This document shows positions 34,401 through 42,940 of a stretch of DNA of 64,000 nt, piece by piece. Origin of the DNA: Opitutaceae bacterium (lineage in GTDB: Bacteria; Verrucomicrobiota; Verrucomicrobiia; Opitutales; Opitutaceae); the NCBI GenBank assembly GCA_005792355.1, contig SXSC01000082.1, forward strand, positions 37,941 to 101,940, read 5' to 3'. Under the pieces are notes generated by a model. It was not told the origin of the DNA, ran no database searches, and saw nothing but the letters and a program-made list of their open reading frames with translations. The first letter of the stretch is position 1. The number at the start of each line of letters is the position of its first letter. The position numbers and the translations under genes were made by a program.

Positions 34401-35185
34401 GAGCTGGCGCTGGCATAGCGGCGCAGGCCGCGGTGAAAGACAAACACGGCGAGCGCAAACCAGCCGACGGCCAGCGCGAGAATCCACAGTGCCCAGTGCA
34501 GTTCGAAACCATGCAGGAGCACGCGGGCGGGGGCGTTGCTGACGACGACGACGGGCAGCAGCCAGACAAACAGGACATTCGTCACGCCTTTGAACGCCTC
34601 GCGCGGCAGGCGCGAAAATTCCGCCAGGGTAAAGTATCCGCCCTCGATCCCCTGCGCACTCGTCAGCCAGAACACCCCCGAAACCGACAGAATCAGGATG
34701 CTATAGTGAATCACCAGCCCGCAGCCCACCAGGACGGCGTAAAGCGCGACGTCCCAGAATCCCGGATGCAATCCGAGCTGCCGGGCGGAATAGGCGACGA
34801 CGCCGGCCGCCACGATGGAGTTGAGCAGACCGTCGGGGTCGAGTTTGCGGGTGGTGGCCATGAACATCACATTGCCGGGTTGTGCCAGGAAGAAGTCGAA
34901 ATTGCCGGTGCGCACGTTGCGGCCCAGATCAAAAATACTGCTCCAGAAAAACCCCATCAGGAAGCGCTGAATTAGCAGCGAGGTGCCGACCAGCAGCATC
35001 ATCTCGTATTTGTTCCAGCCGGCGATCGTGCTGGTGTGGCGATAAATGACCGAGATCAACAGCAGGTTGACGCTCATCCAGAAAAACTCGACGAGCGACC
35101 ACACCAGGAAATCGCCGCGAAACATCAACGTGCGCACGATCGAATACCGCGCACTGGCCAGCCAGACTTTGAGGTAATGGAGCAT
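34397..35185 (-). CDS. ABC-2 type transporter permease (second subunit)
   Basis: 262 residues from ATG 35185 (MLHYLKVWLASARYS); an in-frame extension to 35278 has no membrane character. Six hydrophobic segments are seen, with FRGDFLVWSLVEFFWMSVN near the start and VVVVSNAPARVLLHG late, the pattern of DUF990/COG3694 permeases that work as pairs with an ATPase. The substrate is unknown. Its stop overlaps the rnc start by four bases. The partner permease lies 106 bases upstream. Confidence 0.8.
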   Translation of the reverse strand: MLHYLKVWLASARYSIVRTLMFRGDFLVWSLVEFFWMSVNLLLISVIYRHTSTIAGWNKYEMMLLVGTSLLIQRFLMGFFWSSIFDLGRNVRTGNFDFFLAQPGNVMFMATTRKLDPDGLLNSIVAAGVVAYSARQLGLHPGFWDVALYAVLVGCGLVIHYSILILSVSGVFWLTSAQGIEGGYFTLAEFSRLPREAFKGVTNVLFVWLLPVVVVSNAPARVLLHGFELHWALWILALAVGWFALAVFVFHRGLRRYASASS

Positions 35186-35291
35186 GGGAATTTGGATTTT
35201 CGAATCTCGATTTTCGAGGAAAGCGAATCTCAGGAGCGGGAGGGAGAAGGGTGGTGCGTCGAAAATCGGGAATCCCAAAGCGAAGATAATC

Positions 35292-36101
35292 TCAGCCGCC
35301 GACGGCGGTATGGCGGCGCAGACCGCGCAACCAGAGGATCCGGTTCACCACCAGCAGCACGCCGACCCAGCCCGCCTGGATGATGAGACCCTGCAGGGCC
35401 TCGGGCAGGGCGATCCGCCCCGTGATGATCGCGCCCGGGAAATACATCTGGTAGTAGAACGGCAGAAATTGCGCGATGCGGTAGATCCACTCCGGCAGCA
35501 AATCCAGCGGAAAAATCTGCCCGCCCAGCACCGACTCGATCGCCATCGAAAGAATCACGAAACCCTGAATCTCGAGGAACCAAAACGTCAGCATGCCGAA
35601 GCAGTAGGCGATGCTGAACTGGATGAGCGCCGACATCGCGAGCGCCGGGACGCCGACCGCGAACCGCCAGCCGTCGGTCGGAAACGTGAGGTATTCGTGG
35701 ATGAAGGGCAACGCGACGAGCAGGGGCAGGAGAATCAAGGCGCCCGAGACCAGCCGCGCCGCCACGAAGATGCTGAACCGATATAGGTAATAATTGATCG
35801 GCTTCAGAAGAAACTGATTGATGAGACCGCTGCGGATTTCCTCGCTGATTTGGTAGTCCTCGTTGAAGGCGCTGATGAAGAACTGCAGGACGAGGAGGGT
35901 GATGAAGTACGTCAGGGTCTGCCGCAGATCGAAGCCGCCGATTTTTTCCGAGCCCGCAAATGCGGCGCCCCAGAGGATGAACACGACGGCGAGGTGAAAG
36001 AGCGAAAAGAAGCCGCGCACGGCAAAGTTCCACCGGTAGACGATGTTGCTCTGCAGCCCGACGAGGAAGGCGTGGCGGTATTTTTCGAAGGCGGCGAGCA
36101 T
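35292..36101 (-). CDS. ABC-2 type transporter permease (first subunit)
   Basis: 269 residues with about six membrane helices. The N-terminal FLVGLQSNIVYRWNFAVRGFF and the loop NEDYQISEEIRSGLINQFLLKPINYY match the COG4587 branch of ABC-2 permeases, which normally follows an ABC ATPase gene and precedes a COG3694 permease. The ATPase gene is missing from this place; the upstream neighbour is an unrelated AAA ATPase. The system may use an ATPase encoded elsewhere, or the locus has been rearranged. Confidence 0.8.
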   Translation of the reverse strand: MLAAFEKYRHAFLVGLQSNIVYRWNFAVRGFFSLFHLAVVFILWGAAFAGSEKIGGFDLRQTLTYFITLLVLQFFISAFNEDYQISEEIRSGLINQFLLKPINYYLYRFSIFVAARLVSGALILLPLLVALPFIHEYLTFPTDGWRFAVGVPALAMSALIQFSIAYCFGMLTFWFLEIQGFVILSMAIESVLGGQIFPLDLLPEWIYRIAQFLPFYYQMYFPGAIITGRIALPEALQGLIIQAGWVGVLLVVNRILWLRGLRRHTAVGG

Positions 36102-36153
36102 CGGATCAGCAGGAGTCAGGGAGTCACGCTTGGTTCACGTATGCTGCACGGAA

Positions 36154-37344
36154 TCAGTGCTTCCAGTCGTCGCCCGGCATGATTCGCTTCATGAACTCAT
36201 CGAATAACGGCACCGTGAAGGCCGTGTCGCCGTGACTTGGACTCCAGATCATGCCCTTGACGATCAACTGGCTTCGGGTCGGGCCAAGCGACGTGACCTC
36301 GCGGTCAAGCCGTTCGGCGATGTCGCCGGAACGATGTGGACCGGCGCCAAGCTCCGCCATGGCCCGCAGATATTTTTTCTCCAGTGGCGTCAGCCGGTCG
36401 AAGCGGACGCGGAAAAAACTCTCGTCCAGCGCAGCGATTGCGCTGGTCGTGGCCTGTTCGACATCTTGCAACGTAATGGGGGAGGCGTCCGCCGCATCCC
36501 ATGCATGCTTGCCCCACTCTTGTAGAAAATAGGGGTAGCCACGTGTCTCCTGGATGATTCGTGCGAGTGCAGCGTCATCCACACTTACCCTTTGGTTTTC
36601 CGCCGGCTTCGTGATTGCCACCTGTGCGGCGTCCTTGGGCAGGGGGCCAATCCGCGGAAAATCGAAGAGTCGCTCCGCGTACGACTTGGCGCGACCCATC
36701 TTACCGGGCAACTGAGGCAGACCGGCGCCCATGAGCACCACCGGCAGGCTGCGCTGCGCGGTGCGGTGCAACGCCGTGATGAGCGCCGCCAATTGCTCCT
36801 CTTCCACGTATTGGAGTTCATCCACGAACAGGGCCAGAGCGGTACCCGCCTTTTTCGCGGCCGCGCCAGTCACCTCCAGCAATGCCTGCAAGTCGTGCTC
36901 GAGATCGCCATTGTCCGCCAATCCCGGCTCCGGCTCCAAGTCGAATCCCACCTCGATGTCCTGATACTTCAACTTCAGCGCCTTGGCAAAGCCTGCCAGA
37001 CCGCGCAATGCTCGTTGGGCAAGATCCTTGGCTTGCTCGTTCCGGGATAGTCTGAGCAACGCTTGCCGAAGCTGCGGGGCCAAAATGGCTGGCAGCGAGC
37101 GGCTCTCGGGGGCCTCTACCCGGAGTGTCTGGATGCCTGCCGCCTCCGCATCTTCGCGCAGGCGATCCAGCAACACCGTTTTGCCAACCCCTCGAAGACC
37201 GACCATCAAGATGCTCTTGGTTGGGCGTCCAGCCCGCACACGTTCCAGAGCAATCCGAACTGTTTCCCGCAGCTCATCTCGTCCGGCAAGCTCCGGGGGT
37301 GGCGTGCCGGCGCCGGGGGCATAGGGGTTGTCGATGGGATCCAC
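36154..37344 (-). CDS. Orphan AAA (archaeal-ATPase/Cdc6-like) protein
   Basis: 396 residues from a GTG at 37344. Walker A GLRGVGKTVLLDRL is near residue 50 and Walker B ALALFVDELQYVEEE near 170; sensor-like PVVLMGAGLPQLPG follows. The C-terminal part (LTPLEKKYLRAMAELG, TRSQLIVKGMIWSP) reads as a winged helix. Single-gene ATPases of this layout are scattered through bacteria, often beside mobile or defence genes; their task is unknown. It sits between parA and the ABC permeases, after an AT-rich 180-bp leader, which hints at acquisition by transfer. Confidence 0.75.
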   Translation of the reverse strand: MDPIDNPYAPGAGTPPPELAGRDELRETVRIALERVRAGRPTKSILMVGLRGVGKTVLLDRLREDAEAAGIQTLRVEAPESRSLPAILAPQLRQALLRLSRNEQAKDLAQRALRGLAGFAKALKLKYQDIEVGFDLEPEPGLADNGDLEHDLQALLEVTGAAAKKAGTALALFVDELQYVEEEQLAALITALHRTAQRSLPVVLMGAGLPQLPGKMGRAKSYAERLFDFPRIGPLPKDAAQVAITKPAENQRVSVDDAALARIIQETRGYPYFLQEWGKHAWDAADASPITLQDVEQATTSAIAALDESFFRVRFDRLTPLEKKYLRAMAELGAGPHRSGDIAERLDREVTSLGPTRSQLIVKGMIWSPSHGDTAFTVPLFDEFMKRIMPGDDWKH

Positions 37345-37527
37345 CGTGGCGTTTTATGCAGAGTTTACTTCGGTTTACAAGAAACAACTAAACTCACTAA
37401 CTTCATTCAAACCCCGTGTTATCTCTTCATTTGAAGCCGTTTATCGCTTCATCCCCGGGGTGGTGGAAAACCTTCACTGCAAATTTTGTGACCTATTGCT
37501 GTGGATTCGCTTCCCACTGGGAGGTGT
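37345..37527. promoter_or_regulatory. AT-rich leader of the AAA ATPase gene
   Basis: 183 bp between parA and the AAA gene with clearly more A and T than the surroundings. It contains GTTTACTTCGGTTTAC and ACTAAACTCACTAACTTC. A promoter reading toward the AAA gene is likely here, but no certain -35/-10 pair was found. Confidence 0.45.
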
Positions 37528-38307
37528 TCATTTCAGCCCGAATCGTTCGATGACTTCCTTCGCCAGGCTGCGATAGGCGGTCGAGCCGACGCCATGGGGG
37601 TCGTAGGAAAAAATGGGCTTTCCGAAGCTCGGCGCCTCACTGAGGCGAACCGTGCGCGGGATGACGGTCTGAAAGGTCTTGTCGGGCAGGTGTTGCCGGA
37701 CCTCGTCGACGACCTGTTTCGCGAGATTGGTGCGGGAGTCGAACATCGTCATGACGATGCCGCCCAGTTCGAGGTGATCGTTGATCTGCGCGGTCTTGAA
37801 CCGTTCGACGTTGCGCAGGATCTGGCCGAGCCCCTCCAGCGCGAGGTATTCGCATTGCAGCGTGATGAGCAGGTAGTCGGCGGTGGCCAGGCTGTTCATC
37901 GAGAGCATCCCGAGGGCGGGCGGGCAGTCGATGATGATGGCGCGGTAACCGTTCGATTTGCGGATCGGGTCCAACACCGCGCGCAGGGTTGCGAGGTAAT
38001 TCTCCCGCTGGGCAATCTCGATCTCCGCGGCGGCGAGGTCCTCCTCGCTGGGGATGAGCGCGAGGTGTTCGTAGGCGGTCGGGACGATCATTTCAAACGC
38101 GCTGCCTTCCCCGCGCAGCGGCCCATAGAGGCTCTTGCCGGCGTGCTTTTCGACGCCGACCGCGCTCGTGGCATTCGCCTGGGGATCGAGATCGATCAGC
38201 AGCGTGTGGATTTTTTTCTCGGCCAGAGCGGCCGCCAGGTTGACCGCCGTGGTGGTTTTCCCGACGCCGCCCTTTTGGTTGGCAATGGTGAAGACAGTGG
38301 TGGGCAT
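37528..38307 (-). CDS. parA: ParA family ATPase
   Basis: 259 residues, the chromosomal Soj/ParA length without an N-terminal DNA-binding extension. The deviant Walker A KGGVGKTTTAVNLAAALA, the A' LLIDLDPQANAT and Walker B IIIDCPPALG are intact. It moves or positions replication origins with ParB. No parB follows on the same strand, where it is commonly found; an AAA ATPase gene is there instead. The downstream half (PRTVRLSEAPSFGKPIFSYD) is the standard ParA C-terminus. Confidence 0.92.
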   Translation of the reverse strand: MPTTVFTIANQKGGVGKTTTAVNLAAALAEKKIHTLLIDLDPQANATSAVGVEKHAGKSLYGPLRGEGSAFEMIVPTAYEHLALIPSEEDLAAAEIEIAQRENYLATLRAVLDPIRKSNGYRAIIIDCPPALGMLSMNSLATADYLLITLQCEYLALEGLGQILRNVERFKTAQINDHLELGGIVMTMFDSRTNLAKQVVDEVRQHLPDKTFQTVIPRTVRLSEAPSFGKPIFSYDPHGVGSTAYRSLAKEVIERFGLK

Positions 38308-38650
38308 GTGGAACGAAGCTGAACGACGTATGCGGAAGACGGGAGGGCCGCAAGCGCGGCGTCAAACGGACTCTGGAGGGCTGGGGTGGATCCCGCTCCA
38401 AGGCGGGGTGGCGGGAAGATCCTCTGAGACACAAACCACGGACTGCGCCGGGCGGCGAAGTCGGCTGCGGTCTCCGCCTGGCGTCATTTCCAGGCACGTT
38501 TGCCGGGGCGGAAAACCTTTCGCGCAAAAACTGCGGATTCTTCTCTGCAAAGTGCGCAGCGGAAACGCGCCAATTCTCGGATGATGGGGCGTCGCCCAAC
38601 GCGACTGCCACGTGCCGAAAACTCTCAATGCCCGCCAGGTTGCTTGATCC
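38308..38650. other. Divergent intergenic region, 343 bp
   Basis: Between parA and the acyl-CoA synthetase fusion gene, transcribed outward in both directions, so promoters for both should be here. GGATCCCGCTCCAAGGCGGG around 38391 could fold weakly. No gene, repeat copy or parS-like palindrome of the usual consensus was seen. Confidence 0.4.
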
Positions 38651-41377
38651 ATGACCACCCGATCAATCGCCACCACCCCGGCCGTTCACGGTGCACCGCG
38701 TCGGCCACTGGATCCTTTTTTCTCTCCCCGGACAATTGCAGTCATCGGCGCCAGCGCCAAGCCGGGCAGCGTGGGCCGGGCCTTGCTGGAGAACCTGGCG
38801 GATTTTCGCGGCAGTGTCTTCCCCGTGAACCGCCGGCACGCCACCCTGCTCGGCCGGCGGGCTTACCCGGAGATCGGCGCGGTGCCCGAAGCGGTCGATC
38901 TCGCGATCATCGCCACGCCCGCTGCGACCGTGCCGGACATTGTACGTGAATGTGTCGCCGCCGGTGTGGCGGGCGCCGTGATCGCCTCCGCCGGGTTCAA
39001 GGAGGGTGGCGCGGAAGGCGCGGAACGTGAACGGATGATCGTCACCGCCGCGCGGGGGGCGCTGCGCATCGTGGGGCCGGCCTGCCTCGGGGTGATGGTG
39101 CCGCACCGGGGCCTCAACGCCACGTTCGCGCGCGCGATGGCCCGGCCGGGGCGGGTCGCGTTCCTCAGCCAGAGCGGCGCGCTGTGCACGGCGATTCTCG
39201 ACTGGAGCCTGCGGGAGGGCGTCGGCTTCAGCGCTTTTGTCTCCGTCGGCGGCATGGCGGATGTCGGCTGGGGGGATCTCATTGATCACCTCGGAGACGA
39301 TCCGTTCACCCAGAGCATCGTGATCTACATGGAATCGATCGGCGATGCGCGGGCGTTTTTGTCCGCTGCGCGCGAGGTCGCGCTTACGAAACCCATCGTG
39401 GTGCTCAAGCCCGGGCGCACCGGAGCGGCGGCGCAGGCGGCCGCGTCGCACACCGGGGCGTTGACGGGGACAGATGCCGTGCTCGATGCCGCCTACCGCC
39501 GCGCCGGCGTGCTGCGGGTTGGGACCGTGGAGGAACTTTTCGACATGGCGGAGGTACTGGGCAAACAACCGCGGCCCGGCGGGCCGCGCCTCGCTCTGGT
39601 GACGAACGCGGGCGGCCCTGCGGCGATTGCCGCCGACAGTCTCGTGCTGGCGGGTGGCCAGCTGGCGCTGCTGGCGCCCGCCACGGTGGCGGCCCTCGAA
39701 GGCCTGCTGCCGCCGCAGTGGAGCCGCGGCAATCCCATCGATCTGCTCGGCGATGCGGATGCCGGGCGTTTCGCCGTCGCCGTGGAGTCCGCGGGCCGCG
39801 ATCCCGGCTGCGACGGCGTGCTGGCGATTCTCACTCCGCAAACCACCACGGACGCCACCGCGGTGGCCGCAAAGTTGAAGCCGTTGGCGAAGCTGGAGCG
39901 GGAAAAGCCGCTGCTTGCCTGCTGGATGGGCGGAGCGGCGGTGGAGGCCGGCGAAGCGATTCTGAACGACGCGGGCATCCCGACCTTCAAATACCCCGAC
40001 CGGGCCGCCCGGGCGTTTGCGCACATGTGGCGCTACAGTGCCAACCTGCAGGCGCTCTATGAAACGCCGACCCTGCTCGATGACGCAAAGGGTGAGGCGG
40101 CCACTCACCCGGAGGCCGATGAAATCATGCGGGCCGCGCGGCGCCGGCGCCGGGTGCTGCTGTCAACCCACGAGTCGAAGCGGTTGCTCGCCGCGTACGG
40201 AATTCCGACGGTTGAGACGTTGCTCGCGAAGACCGAGGACGAGGCGGCGGCTTGCGCCGACGCGGTCGGATATCCGGTGGTGGTCAAACTGCACTCCGAG
40301 ACCATCACCCACAAAAGCGCGGTGGGCGGCGTGCGGTTGAATGTGCGCGACGCGAGCGAGGTCCGCCAGGGATGGCGGGCGATCAAGCGGTCCGTGACTG
40401 AAGGGAAGGGTGGGGAGCATTTCCTCGGCGTCACCCTTGAGCGCATGATAGCTCCGGAGGGAATTGAGCTCATCCTCGGGAGCAGCGTGGATCCGCAACT
40501 GGGTCCGGTGCTGGTGTTCGGCGCGGGGGGGCGGCTGGTGGAGCTGGTGCCGGATCTGGTGATGGGCCTGCCGCCGCTCAACTCCACGCTGGCGGTCCGC
40601 CTGATGGAGCAGACGCGGATCTTTGGCGCGCTGCGGGGAGGGCATGGCCTGCCGGCGGCCGATCTGCCGGCGCTCGAGGAAGTCGTCGTGCGTTTCAGCC
40701 AGCTCGTGGCGGCGCAGCGCTGGATTCGGGAAATCGAAATCAACCCGTTGTTCGTCTCGGCCGATCACGTCCTGGCGCTGGATGCCCGCATCACCCTGCA
40801 GGACCCCGGGCTGCGCGAGGACCAGCTGCCGGTGCCGGCGATCCGGCCGTATCCACAACAGTATGCCACGACGGCGACCTTGCGGGATGGCACCGCCGTC
40901 GCGATCCGCCCCATCCGTCCGGAGGACGAACCGATGATGGCGCGTTTTCATGAGACGCTCTCCGATCGCAGCGTCTACTACCGATATTTCCGCGCCGTTT
41001 CACTCGAGCAACGCGCCAGTCATGCGCGCCTCGCCCGGCTCTGCTTTGTCGATTACGCGCGCGAGATCGCGCTCGTGACGATTCACGAGGACCCAGCTGT
41101 CGGCCGGGCGGAGATTCTTGGCGTGGGCCGGCTGTGCCGGCAGCCGGGGACGAAGGAGGCCGAGTTTGCCGTGGTCGTCTCCGATCGCTGGCAGAGACGC
41201 GGTCTGGGCACCCGCCTGCTGACGCGCCTGGTGGAGATCGGGCGAAAAGAGGGCCTCGCCCGGATCACCGGGGCGATCCTGAGTGAAAACGTGGAGATGC
41301 GGCACGTGGGCGAGCGCGTGGGCTTCACGGTGCGCCGCAGCCCCGACGGCGAATGCCGGGCGGAGATTCAGCTCTGA
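38651..41377 (+). CDS. ADP-forming acyl-CoA synthetase fused to GNAT acetyltransferase (Pat-like)
   Basis: 908 residues with four parts: CoA-binding domain 20-150 ([20 protein letters not shown]), succinyl-CoA-ligase-like domain 165-440 with the phospho-acceptor His267 in [12 protein letters not shown]-grasp domain about 500-710 ([36 protein letters not shown]), and a C-terminal GNAT domain about 740-900 ([30 protein letters not shown]). Since the His and ATP-grasp motifs are kept, it may still make acyl-CoA, unlike Pat regulators that lost this activity. It could link acetate/ATP status to lysine acetylation. PPK2 and a cyclic-nucleotide-gated transporter gene follow. Confidence 0.88.
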   Translation: MTTRSIATTPAVHGAPRRPLDPFFSPRTIAVIGASAKPGSVGRALLENLADFRGSVFPVNRRHATLLGRRAYPEIGAVPEAVDLAIIATPAATVPDIVRECVAAGVAGAVIASAGFKEGGAEGAERERMIVTAARGALRIVGPACLGVMVPHRGLNATFARAMARPGRVAFLSQSGALCTAILDWSLREGVGFSAFVSVGGMADVGWGDLIDHLGDDPFTQSIVIYMESIGDARAFLSAAREVALTKPIVVLKPGRTGAAAQAAASHTGALTGTDAVLDAAYRRAGVLRVGTVEELFDMAEVLGKQPRPGGPRLALVTNAGGPAAIAADSLVLAGGQLALLAPATVAALEGLLPPQWSRGNPIDLLGDADAGRFAVAVESAGRDPGCDGVLAILTPQTTTDATAVAAKLKPLAKLEREKPLLACWMGGAAVEAGEAILNDAGIPTFKYPDRAARAFAHMWRYSANLQALYETPTLLDDAKGEAATHPEADEIMRAARRRRRVLLSTHESKRLLAAYGIPTVETLLAKTEDEAAACADAVGYPVVVKLHSETITHKSAVGGVRLNVRDASEVRQGWRAIKRSVTEGKGGEHFLGVTLERMIAPEGIELILGSSVDPQLGPVLVFGAGGRLVELVPDLVMGLPPLNSTLAVRLMEQTRIFGALRGGHGLPAADLPALEEVVVRFSQLVAAQRWIREIEINPLFVSADHVLALDARITLQDPGLREDQLPVPAIRPYPQQYATTATLRDGTAVAIRPIRPEDEPMMARFHETLSDRSVYYRYFRAVSLEQRASHARLARLCFVDYAREIALVTIHEDPAVGRAEILGVGRLCRQPGTKEAEFAVVVSDRWQRRGLGTRLLTRLVEIGRKEGLARITGAILSENVEMRHVGERVGFTVRRSPDGECRAEIQL

Positions 41378-41425
41378 ACGTCCCCCCGGCCGGAAATCAA
41401 GGCGCTTGCAGTGCCGTCAATTTGA

Positions 41426-41431
41426 AAGGAG
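41426..41431 (+). promoter_or_regulatory. Ribosome-binding site of the PPK2 gene
   Basis: AAGGAG ten bases before ATG 41442. It is one of the few strong Shine-Dalgarno sites in the window and decides this start over the longer open frame that overlaps the previous gene. Confidence 0.85.
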
Positions 41432-41441
41432 AATATCCACC

Positions 41442-42914
41442 ATGCTTGCATCAGCCGAATTGGGGCAGTCGCTCTCACGGCAGAGTTACGAGGCCGAGTT
41501 GCCGGCCCTGCGCGCCAAACTCCTGCAGGCGCACCTCGATCTGCGCGGTCGGAAATTTCCCGTGGTGTTGATCGTGTCGGGGGCCGACGGCTCGGGCAAG
41601 GGTGAGCTGGTGCACCGGTTGAACGAATGGCTCGATCCCCGCGGGGTCGAGACCCAGGCGTTCTGGGCCACGAGCGAGGAGGAGCGGGAACGGCCGCCGT
41701 TCTGGCGTTTCTGGCGGGCGCTACCGGGTCGCGGACGAATCGGGATTTTGTTCGGTTCGTGGTACACCCAGCCGATCATCTCGCGCGTTTGCGGCGAAAC
41801 GAAACGCGACGAACTCGACTCCGCCCTCGATCGCATCGCGAATTTTGAGCAGATGCTCGTCGCCGACGGCGCGCTGTTCGTCAAACTCTGGCTGCATCTC
41901 CCGCGGAAGATCCAAAAGAAACGGCTGCGGAAACTCGAGGATGAGGGGCGCCTCGCGCCGGACGACTGGAAGCACTTCAAACTTTACGACCGCTTCGCCA
42001 AAGTCTCCGAGCGGGCCCTGCGACGGACCGACACGGGCGGCGCGCCCTGGCAGGTCATCGAGGCGACCGATCGACGCTTCCGCGAATTCACCGCCGGCAC
42101 CATCTTGCTCGACGCGCTGCGGGCGAGGCTGGACGCGGGGCCCGCGCCCGCGGTCGGGAAGAGAGCGCCGCCGCCGGCGGCCAAACCGCGGGCCGGGGCG
42201 AAGAGCTCAATCCTTGACCACGTCGACCTGACGCCGCGGCTCACGGACGCGGAGTACGCGCGGCAACTCGACAATCAGCAGGCGGCGCTGAGCAAGCTCG
42301 CCTGGGCCGCGCACGAGAAGAAACGCTCGATGGTGTTCGTCTTCGAGGGCTGGGACGCCGCGGGCAAGGGCAGCGCGATCCGGCGGGTGACGCAGGCCCT
42401 CGATCCGCGGTTGTATCGGGTCGTCGGAATTGCGGCGCCGACCGACGAGGAGCGGGCCCAGCACTATCTCTGGCGTTTCTGGCGCCATCTGCCGCGCGCG
42501 GGCTTCACGACCATTTTTGATCGCTCGTGGTATGGGCGGGTGCTGGTGGAACGGGTGGAGGGATTTGCCGGGGTCGGGGAGTGGAGCCGGGCCTATCGCG
42601 AGATCAACGAGTTTGAGGAGGAGTTGGTGGAGCACGGGGTGGTCGTGAACAAATTCTGGCTCCAGATCAGCCAGGCGGAGCAATTGCGGCGCTTCAAGGA
42701 GCGGCAGACCGTGGCGTACAAGCGCTACAAGATCACCGAGGAAGACTGGCGCAACCGCAAGCAGTGGGACGACTACAAGGGCGCAGTCGATGAGATGGTG
42801 GCGCGCTGTGGCACCGAATTCGCGCCGTGGACAATTGTCGCGGCGAACGACAAGAAGTTTGCGCGCATCCAGATTCTGAAGACGATCGTCGACCGTCTCC
42901 GCGCGGCGCTGTAG
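41442..42914 (+). CDS. Polyphosphate:AMP phosphotransferase, double-domain PPK2
   Basis: 490 residues made of two PPK2 domains. The N-terminal copy has VSGADGSGKGELVHRLNEWL but FGSWYTQP where the C-terminal copy has FDRSWYGRVLVERVEGF; the second copy also has FEGWDAAGKGSAIRR. So the C-terminal domain looks catalytic and the first degenerate, as in known two-domain PPK2 enzymes that make ADP from AMP and polyphosphate. Helical lids and the RYKITEEDWRNRKQWDDY segment are normal. It lies between the acyl-CoA synthetase fusion and SulP genes, in keeping with use under energy shortage. Confidence 0.9.
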   Translation: MLASAELGQSLSRQSYEAELPALRAKLLQAHLDLRGRKFPVVLIVSGADGSGKGELVHRLNEWLDPRGVETQAFWATSEEERERPPFWRFWRALPGRGRIGILFGSWYTQPIISRVCGETKRDELDSALDRIANFEQMLVADGALFVKLWLHLPRKIQKKRLRKLEDEGRLAPDDWKHFKLYDRFAKVSERALRRTDTGGAPWQVIEATDRRFREFTAGTILLDALRARLDAGPAPAVGKRAPPPAAKPRAGAKSSILDHVDLTPRLTDAEYARQLDNQQAALSKLAWAAHEKKRSMVFVFEGWDAAGKGSAIRRVTQALDPRLYRVVGIAAPTDEERAQHYLWRFWRHLPRAGFTTIFDRSWYGRVLVERVEGFAGVGEWSRAYREINEFEEELVEHGVVVNKFWLQISQAEQLRRFKERQTVAYKRYKITEEDWRNRKQWDDYKGAVDEMVARCGTEFAPWTIVAANDKKFARIQILKTIVDRLRAAL

Positions 42915-42940
42915 AGCGGCGCGGTCTTGGAGCGCACTCC

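Noticed and set aside
36154..37344. ATPase subunit of the neighbouring ABC transporter
   Set aside because: The protein has AAA/Cdc6-like Walker motifs and a winged-helix end but no ABC signature (LSGGQ), so it cannot be the missing ABC ATPase.
37528..38307. Plasmid partition locus
   Set aside because: ParA is of the chromosomal short type, and no replication initiator, ParB or iteron repeats are visible.
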